Part shown: one piece after another, positions 1-9,700 of the stretch
Position numbering within the stretch: position 1 is the stretch's first letter
How the letters are laid out: each line of letters opens with the position of its first letter
Source: Candidatus Levyibacteriota bacterium
GTDB lineage: Bacteria > Patescibacteriota > Microgenomatia > Levybacterales > UBA12049
Direction of reading: 5' to 3'
Length of the DNA: 51,758 nucleotides
Assembly (NCBI GenBank): GCA_016199085.1
Contig: JACQHJ010000007.1
Span: 1 to 51,758 of the forward strand
Position numbers and translations under genes: made by a program
The notes under the pieces: model-generated
The model's input: the letters and a program-made list of their open reading frames with translations, nothing else
Databases searched by the model: none
Told to the model about the DNA's origin: nothing

Positions 1-234
1 CAAGCTCTTTTAAGTAGGCAAAAGCCAAGAGACTTCTACGATTTATACTTTATTCTGCGCTCAAACCTACTTCTTCCCGAAAAAAAAGCTATATTACCCA
101 AAGCTCTTAAAGTACTGCAAGATTCAGACCTTAACTTCGAGAAAGAATTAAAACAATTTCTACCAAAAACGCATTGGCCAATTATAAGAAATTTTAACCA
201 GACACTAGAACAAGAAATAAACAGATTTATTTAG
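1..234 (+). CDS. AbiEii-like nucleotidyltransferase toxin, C-terminal end only
   Basis: The window opens inside a reading frame of 77 codons that ends with TAG at 232-234. Near its start it carries the motif RQKPRDFYDLYFILR, typical of the C-terminal half of AbiEii/AbiGii-type nucleotidyltransferase toxins (R-x-KPRD-x-YDLYF). Known members modify tRNA or protein by adding nucleotides and are usually encoded directly downstream of an AbiEi transcriptional repressor. That partner, and the catalytic GSxxxD region, would lie before base 1. The open frame resumes after the stop for about 64 codons but without a start codon, so I do not extend the gene. The family call rests on one motif and is reasonable, not certain. 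Confidence 0.6.
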   Translation, partial: QALLSRQKPRDFYDLYFILRSNLLLPEKKAILPKALKVLQDSDLNFEKELKQFLPKTHWPIIRNFNQTLEQEINRFI

Positions 235-720
235 TTAATCAGCTTCAAATTTGATATTAAAACCACAAGCTCAAGTATAAATTTAAAAAGCCTGTTATTT
301 CAATCCAAAAACCCCATTAAAAAACCATATCACTTAAGTACCTACTCTGCTAAAAAGTTTGTCAAAACTAAAGATCCTAAAATTAAATTTTTAAAAGTAA
401 GTAATTTTCAGAGAGATAAATATTTATAGAAAGTGGCATAAAACAAATAACTCTCTACTAAATGCATCAGCTGGCAATTCAGGAATATTGCAATCATTTG
501 ATATATTATGATGACTTATTTTGTATATTGATGAGCTCGTGTGAAAATAGTCTTATGCGTTAAAACAAAAATAGGGTTTAGATTTTTCACATTCAATCCC
601 AAAAAAAATGAATATATAAAAGTGCATCAAAGACATTTATAGCTAAGTACTCTAGGTCCTTGACTTTGTTTTACAAACTTTTCTATTCTAATAGTATGAG
701 TAAAAATATCTTTTCATATG
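235..720. other. AT-rich intergenic region, no gene recognised
   Basis: About 490 bases without a convincing gene. The frame of the preceding gene stays open after its stop from 235 to about 429, with Lys/Ser-rich content but no ATG, GTG or TTG start that makes sense. A TTGACT at 660-665 with TATTCT about 18 bases downstream could be a weak promoter. Nothing else stands out. Confidence 0.4.
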
Positions 721-747
721 CGTATAATCGGTATAATCCGTATAATC
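721..747 (+). promoter_or_regulatory. Three tandem 9-bp units each holding a TATAAT box
   Basis: Three head-to-tail copies of a 9-bp unit (cgtataatc, ggtataatc, cgtataatc) give perfect -10 hexamers at 723-728, 732-737 and 741-746. They lie 49-72 bases before the ATG of the giant gene at 795. No good -35 box stands 16-18 bases upstream of any of them. Transcription would begin near 735, 744 or 753, leaving a 40-60 base leader. The promoter role is inferred from the hexamers and position. Confidence 0.5.
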
Positions 748-794
748 TCGTGCCTGCCTACCCTTTTTGTATTTCTAAGGGTCCAAGGGATTAA

Positions 795-3700
795 ATGAAC
801 TTATTGGAGCAGTTTAAAACCTATCTATTTTCACAGGAGGAAAAACCCTCTTCGGTTACTGTAAAAAATTACTCTTCTGATATTAACCATTTTCTAAGGT
901 GGTTTGAAAAACAATATGGGACATTTTTATCCTCGCCAATAACAAACAAGACGCTTGAGGAGTATAAGGCAAGCTTTATTGAAGTGTTTTCACCGGCTTC
1001 GATGCAAAGGCATCTTTCTTCTCTTAGAAAATTCTTTAAGTATTTAAAATCTGAGGGTAAATTAGCTGTAGATCCTTTTGAAGCGTCTGTTATTAACCAA
1101 AAACATGAGGTTGATATCTGGAAGCTAAAAGACTTCAAAAACAATCTTTATGTAGATAACGCAGCACATCTTACTATAAAGAACTATATCATTGACGTTA
1201 AACAATTCATAGCCTGGGCAAAAGAAGTAACCGGCCTTGAAGATGATCTTTTAGTAAACCGCTTGGATAAAGACTTTGTTGAGGAATATAAAAAAAGGTT
1301 AATCGAAGTCGGAGAGTTTTCTCCAGCCACGGTAAACAGAAAGCTTTCTTCTCTTAGAAAATATCTTTCTTTTGCCGTCGAAACTGGTCTGGTTACACAA
1401 AACCTAGCTTCGGTTGCTAATATTAACGAGATTAAAAACAAACTTTATATTCCTACGAAAGATGAGCTTAGCCGTGGTCAGATTAAGCCTGAAGCTATAG
1501 CGAAACATTACTCTTCTTTTCCTCCCCTTAGGCTATTGCAAAAATTAGGCCGTGGAATTGGTCTTGGATTTGATCTTGTTTTCACAAGTCCCCTAGCTTT
1601 ACTTGCTTCTAAAACACAGGAGGCAATCTGGAAAATACAAGGAAAACCCCTGTTTAAAAAAGGACCCGTTACTTTAGTGACGAAAAATATCACTCATCAG
1701 GATTTGCTAGGCATAAGAAACATCAGAAAACAAATCTATGCTCCATTTAAGATATCGATAGCTTCATTTAGCCCTATCGAAAAGCTTATCTTCCACCTTC
1801 GATATACAAGACCAAACTGGTACAAAAAGTATCATTCATATGCAATTGCCCATTATTTAAACTTTGCCGTCCTAGTTATATTCCTAGCTGCTGTTGGCTT
1901 TGGTTTATATAACTCTTTCTTTGCAAAGCCAAGTACTCAAAATCCGGCTTTGGCAGCCTTACCTACCGCACCGCCAAGGATATTATCCTTCCAGGGAAGA
2001 TTAACCGATAACAACGACAACCCTATAACCACGGCTAACACGCTTATACGCTTTGCCATTTATGACGACATTTCAGCCTCAGGTGCGGCACTTTTGTGGC
2101 AGGAAGTTGACTCTGTTAATCCTGATGTTGATGGTATATTTAATGTTTTACTTGGAAACGTATCTGCTATTCCCTCTACCCTTTTTAGCGAGAATGCGGC
2201 TTTGTATTTAGGCGTAACAATTGAAGCAACGCCTGAGCTTGGGCCAAGGCAACAGTTGGCAACAGTTGCTTACGCTGCAAATTCGGAAACGCTTCAGGGA
2301 CTTCCTCCAATTACAGCAGTTGGAGCAAGCACAAGTAACGTAGTTCTGGCCTTGGATTCAAGCGGTAATTTAACAATAGGTGGAAGCGCAAATCCTGTCT
2401 TTAGCGCTTCCGGTGGCCAGTTTAAGCTCTCTGGACAACCATTACTTCTAACAACAAACGTAGGTAGCGATGCCAATGTTGAAATTTCCACAGATGACCT
2501 TGGAAAGATAGATTTACAAAAACCAGTAATAAATAGCTCAAACAGTAACAATATAGCAACTGCAATAGGAGCAGTGGAGGTAAACGATCTATTCGCAGTT
2601 CTAGCCACAAGCAGCGGCCAATCAGCCGTCACTATCAATCAAACTTCAACAGGTCCAATCATTAGCGCATCCAGTGGTGGAACTGCTAAATTTACGATCG
2701 ACAACAGCGGAAATGAAGATCTTGCAGGTAATATTAGCCTCGCAGGTACAACCGGAATATCATTAAGTGGAAATGATGCAGATCTAACCTTCTCCGGTAC
2801 GGGAAATCACGACATCACAGCCTCCGCTGGAACATTAAGACTTGGTGCCTTCACTCTAACAGGAGCTGTTACGGGTAATAACCAGAACGTGACAGGCTTA
2901 AATGACCTTTCGGCGGCAGGCACAGTCACCTTCTCAGGATTTAATGCAAACAATAACGTACTATATGCTACCGTATCAACTGGTGTTCTTGCCGGAAGTT
3001 CAACTAACTCGGTTGGACTTTGTTTAAAATCTCAAGCTTCCGCTCCAGCCTGGATATCTTGTAATGAGGGTAATTACTGGTCACAGGAAAACGGAGTACT
3101 TTTTCCTTCTAACTCAACCGTAGACGTTCTTGTCGGCGGTACAGCCACAGAAAGTGCTGATTTTGCAATCCTTAATGTCAACGGAAACGGTCCTGTTACG
3201 GCTACTGTTTCAGGAAATCTCATTGTTATGCCTAAGGATGGAGCCGGGGGAAGATTGGGTGTTGGATTAATAAATCCAAGTCAATCAATAGAAACAACAG
3301 GAAACATAAAGGGTGATGTATTTATGCCCTCGTGGATTGCCGGAAATGGAGCTACTCTAGGAGATTCAAGATATGAGCTTGCAGGAGGAAATGTTTTGCT
3401 TGATAACACCTATGCCTTAAGATTTAAAGACAGCGGAGGCACAGGTTTTGCTGCTTTCCAGACAACTTCGGGAAACAATGTCAGCTTGAATACTCCTACC
3501 ATCGGAGGATCTTTCCAAATGAATGTTAATAACACTAGTGGAATTTTTCAGTATTTCACAAGCTCATATAGCGATGCTGAAAAAATGAGATTAACCAATA
3601 CCGGCCTTCTTGGACTAGGTACCGCCTCCCCTATTTCCGAGCTTCATGTAACAAGACCACTTTCCTTTGACGCAACCGGAAAAGCTCTTGCTATCTTTGA

Positions 3701-6700
3701 TCAGATTGAAGACCAGGATATCTTAACTGCTTCCGCAGGAGGAGTTATGAAGTTTAATGTCTCAAATGCCGGTATCCTTACCGCTGCAGGTTATACAACA
3801 AATGGTGGCTTACTATATACCACTGGTGCAGGTGTAGTGAGCCAGATAACGTCACAGGGAACACTGGGGACAGATTGTCTTATATCCCAAGGAGCAGGAG
3901 CAGCACCCCTGTTCTCATCTTGTGCTACAGCAGCAGAAGCATCCATCTACTGGACACAGGCAAGCGGAGCCTTATATCCTAAAAATAGCACTGTTGATTT
4001 ATTAGTCGGTGGTACAGCTACTACTTCGGCCAAATTTGCTGTTTTGAATGTTAATAACGGTACTCCTGTTGCATCTGTTTCTTCTGGATTAAATGGTTAC
4101 GGTGCATATTTAACAGCTGACGGAACTCTTGCTACAACCAGAAGACAATCCCTAACTATTGGTAACTCAACTACTTATGATACGAGCGGCAATGTATTGA
4201 TTAACCCAAATGGAACTGGAAATGTAGGCATTGGGACTACGTCTCCAGGTCGCAAATTAGAAGTTTATGACACAACTCATGTCTATGTACGAACAATCAC
4301 TAATTCGACAGCCATAGATGCGGCATTTGAATCGCGTGACGGCACTAATGTTGTTTATTCAGGTTTGATGAATGGTTCTGGTTGCGGCGCGGGATACTGG
4401 GCAGTTTATGCCGGAGCCTGTCGCATGGTAATTCAAAACAGCAACGGCAACGTCGGCATCGGCGATACAAGTCCTGCTTCTCTTTTCACAGTTGGAGACG
4501 GAGATCTATTCCAAGTTAATTCGTCAGGTGCAATAGTCGCAGCTACAGGAATAATATCAAGCGGCAATATCACCTTCTCAACTTTCACAACAAACGGTGG
4601 CTTACTGTATACTTCTGGTGCAGGATTACTTACCCAGATAACTTCTCAAGGCACAACTGCCATTGATTGTCTTATCTCTCAAGGAGCAGGAGCGGTGCCT
4701 GCATTTTCTTCCTGTGCAGCTGCTGTATCCTCATCAATATATTGGACGCAGGATAATGGAGTTTTGTATCCTAAAAACTCAACAGTTGATGTGTTGATTG
4801 GAGATACAGCAACAAACTCTGCTGAATTTGCTTTTACAGGCCTTTCTTCCCTGTCGCACCAAACCCAAGCTTCAATTAGCGGACAATTAATCGTTATGCC
4901 AAATAACGGATACGGAGGAAAAGTCGGAATAGGATTAACAAATCCAACTGCAGCGCTGGATGTTAAAGGAGCAAATGAAACAACGGGAACAAACCAGCTT
5001 CTTGCCTTGTTTGAACGTGATTCAACAAATAACGGCGGGAGTGGAATCATAAGAGTTTTAAGCGATACTTATTATTCTGACTTTGAACAGAATTCGGCGG
5101 GAAGTACTCCATTTAGATACGGTACTTACACAGATCTAAATATTGTCAATAATGACGCAGAAGACGCCACAAACGGTCCTTATGGAAATATTAACTTTAT
5201 TACAAATGCAACTAATGTTATGCAAATCGGAGGAGGCACCCAGGCGGGAAGGGTTGGAATCGGAGGATTTGTCGGCAATGCAGCTTCATCAAACTGGATG
5301 CTTTCAACTTTGGATGTAAAGCCAAATCTTCAAAGCGGTGGAACCCTGTCTGTTGCCTCTGTATCAGGAGCAACCTCCTTTGCATCTTTGGTGGTAGACA
5401 ATTCAGGACTGGGTGATATTTTTACTGCTTCAAGTTCTGGACTAAATAGGTTTGTAGTTAAACAATCTGGAAATGTAGGAATCGGGACAACGGCGCCGAG
5501 TGTTTTGTTAGATGTTGCAGGTACTTTAGAATTAAAGAATAGCACTACCGCGCAGACGTTAAATATATATAATTCTTATACTTCCAGTACGAATTACTCA
5601 CGCGCCAGATTGGGATTTGAAAGTGGAGTCTTTACGATAAGCCGTGAAACCGGAGCAAGTGGTTCCGATTCAGATATGCGGCTTCAAGTGAACGGAGCTC
5701 ATAAAATCTTTTTCCTGACGAACGGGTATGATCGAATGGTTGTTGATGGTGGTGGAAATGTAGGAATCGGGACAACAACTCCGGCTTCCGAACTGTATGT
5801 CACTCGCCCTCTATCTTTTGGAGCAAATGGAAAAGCCCTTGCTATCTTTGACCAGATTGAAGACCAGGATATCTTAACAGCTTCGGCCGGAGGTCTAACC
5901 AAATTTGTCATTGAAAATGACGGAGATATAAAACTAACAGCCGGGCAAACAATAGATACTCTAACTAATGGTACTTTAGGAATAGGAACAGTTAATGCAA
6001 CAACTTTAACAATTGGTAGATCAGGACAAAACATTACCCTTCCAACTTTTAGTACAAACGGTGGATTACTGTATACTTCTGGTGCAGGATTACTTACTCA
6101 ATTAACCTCTCAAGGCACAACTGCCATTGATTGTCTTATTTCTCAAGGAGCAGGCGCCGCGCCTGCATTTTCTTCCTGTGCAGCTGCTGTATCCTCATCA
6201 ATCTATTGGACACAATCATTAGGCGCTTTATATCCCAAAAACAGTACGGTTGATTTGTTAGTCGGCGGAACTGCAACTGATAGTGCTGATTTTGCAGTAC
6301 TTAACGTCAACGGCAACGGTCCTGCTATAGCTTCTGTTTCCGGAAACCTAATTGTCTACCCTAAGGATGGAGTTGGTGGAACTGCAGGCATTGGAACTAC
6401 CACACCCATTGGTATGCTAGAGGTTAAAAAGGATTACAACGGATCAACTCAGGCATACTTTACCAATGAAACAGATGGTACACTAGCTTTAACCAGAGTG
6501 CTGGTTGGAGATCATGTCGCAGATACAGATATGTTTTTCTCCTCATATAATACGGGCTTTTCGGGAAATGGACTACTTGGGGTTTCAGGCGCAGGCCTTT
6601 CGGAATTTGCTGCTAACTCAAATGGTACGGGAATGGCTATTGGTACCAGGGGATCTGCCCCGGTCTATCTCTCAATAGGAGCAACCCCAAGAGCAATATT

Positions 6701-9700
6701 GGATAGCTCAAGTAGGTTAGGTCTTGGAACAACATCTCCAATTTCCCAACTTCATGTTACCAGACCGCTTACATGGGGAGCAAACGGAACAGCTCTTGCA
6801 ATCTTTGACCAGATTGAAGACCAGGATATCTTAACAGCTTCAGCAGGAGGAGTTGCTAAATTCTCCATTACTTATGCTGGTGGAATAAAGCTTGGAACAG
6901 ATGAGGGAACAAGCACATATTGTGTTAAATCCCAAGGTGCCGGATCTGCTGCTATTTGGGCAACCTGCGGAGGCGGTGGAGACGGACTATGGAGGCTAAA
7001 TTTAGGCACTATCTCCCCTGTTAACGATACTTTAGACTTATTAATTGGAAATAACGCAACCACTTCGGCAAAATTTGCTGTTACAAATGTCAATAGTGGA
7101 ATACCAATAGTCAATGTGGGGGTAGATGATACTACGGGAAGTCTTTTAAGACTTTACGGAGGAACTGTTGATGAAGGCGGGGAGATTAATCTATACACTG
7201 CAGCCGATGATGACGGCACTATAAATGCCTACTCTATAGACGCTTACCAGGATGACTTAAGAATTTATACAGGAAGTATAGTTAGATTCACTATTACCGA
7301 GACGGGAAACGTAGGGTTAGGTGTTGCAAATACTGTTCCAATCTCCCAGCTTTATGTCTCAAGACCTATCGCAAACGGCGCAACTGGTAAAGCGCTGGCT
7401 ATCTTTGACCAAATAGAAAATCAGGATATTATTACTGCCTCTGCAGGTGGAGTAACAAAATTTATAATCGATACAAGCGGAAACGCAATAGTCGGAGGTA
7501 CAACAACCGAAACCCTTTCCAATACAGGCTTTGTCATGGACGGGAATGATATGTATATAGCAGGAATGCTTGGAGTCGAGGCTGGTGTCTATACAGACGG
7601 TTCATTTGTAGCAGGAGCTTCAACTACAATATCAAACGGTACTATAGCTCAATCTGCAACAGAAACTTTAACCATCGGTACAACACAGGCAACCCTTGCT
7701 TTGTCAACCACAACCAGCGGAAATATTACCTTAACAACAGGAGCAACAAGCGGACTGGTTAATATTTTATCAGGAAATCTTCAAGTCGGAGGAGGCGTTC
7801 CGACTCTAACACTAAACGGAGACGATGCATATATAACAGGAACCTTTGAGGCTGATCAAGCTTCAAGATTTGATTCAACAGTCACTATTTCCTCTTTTAC
7901 ATCAGACGGTGGCGTAATATATACAACCGGAACAGGAGGGCAACTTGCTCAAGCAAATGCCGGAACGGCTAATCAGTGTTTATTAGGGGGAACAACGCCC
8001 CAATTTGGAAGCTGTGGAACCGCTGAGGATGCATTCTGGGTACAGGCAGCAGGTTCTGTCTACCCCACCAATTCAACTTGGGATTTGTTAGTAGGAGGAC
8101 AGGCAACAAGTTCTGCCAAGTTCCATGTCTACGGAGCAAGTGCATTTGCAGGAACAGCTCCTGCAGCTTCAGTTTCTGCAAACACTTCATTTGCAGGTTT
8201 TGTGGTGGATAATAAAGGAACCGGAGATATATTCACAGCTTCATCTTCTGGGCTTAATAGATTTGTAGTAAAACAAAACGGTCGTGTTGGTATTGGGCAC
8301 TCTAATCCAGATTCAACTTTACAAGTTACTGCAATCCCCGGATCAACTAATCCCTTTATGGTTACAACAGCAGATTTTGCTCCTTCAACGGGCTCCACAT
8401 TCGTTACGAATTTTGGAGCAGCATCAGGTAATACATATACATACCTGGGCGCTTTATCTTCAGGGGGAGGAGCCTGGAATGATCTTATCTTAAATACAAA
8501 TTCTGGTGGGGGTGGGAAAGTTGGCCTAGGAACAGTTTCTCCCCTTGCCGCTTTAGACGTACGCTCTATAGTAACAAACGGAGGAACTATTCCTGTTGCT
8601 TCAGTTTCTGGACAAACATCAACTGCAGCAATGATTGTTGATAATAAAGGGACCGGAGATATATTCACAGCTTCTTCTTCTGGACTTAATAGATTTGTGG
8701 TAAAACAATCAGGAAACGTAGGAATAGGGACAACTCTTCCTTCAAGCAGTATTCATATCGTCTCTCCTTCGGGAGAATCCTCCAAAATTACACTTGAAAA
8801 CAGCTTGGGAAACTCATTTTTTATGAATACATTCGGGGCAACCAACATATTTTCTATTGGTCGTACCGGAGTTGCGGATGATATCTCGCTAGATTCCTCA
8901 GGCAGATTTGGGATTGGGACAACATCACAAATCTCGGAACTTTATGTAACGAGGCCTTTAGCTGTTGGTACCACTGGTAAAGCTTTGGCTATCTTTGACC
9001 AGATTGAAAGTCAGGATATCTTAACAGCTTCTGCAGGAGGAACAACCAGATTTTCACTTGGATTTTTTGGCAATGCAACCCAAAGTGCCGTAGTTACAAC
9101 ACAGAATGCTTATACTTTAAATGCAAATTCCCTAACTTCCGGTACAGGATTTGCTCTAACCTCAACTTCAACAGGTCTTTCAACAGGAGGACTTATGTCG
9201 CTTTATTGGAATCCGGGCTCTAGCACAACAGCAACAGGAGATTTATTGTCCCTAGATGTTGGAACAAACGGAGTTTTGGGAAACATCTTTAATGTTAAAG
9301 ATGCGGGATCAACAGTCTTCTCCGTTTCTCAAACCCAGGTTACAAGCAATCTCCCAACCCAGTTTACTTCAGCAGGAGACGTCTCAATTGCTTATGATAT
9401 TAACTTTACCAACCCAACAGCTTCATATATTAAATCCGCTGCTCCCCTCTATATCCAAGCAGGAGAAGTATTTAATTCATCTGACTTAACTTTGGGAACA
9501 TATAATAAAGGAAATGTTGTTGTTAATACTGAGGCTTTATCTGTTAATGGATCAGCAACTGTATCAGGGAGATTGGGAATCGGGACGACTAGTCCTTATG
9601 GCAATCTCCATATATATGGAGGCACGGGAAACGTAGAAACGAATGTTTTTATAGATACTCAAGGAACCCAAAGCTTACAACAATCTACGCTTAACTTATT

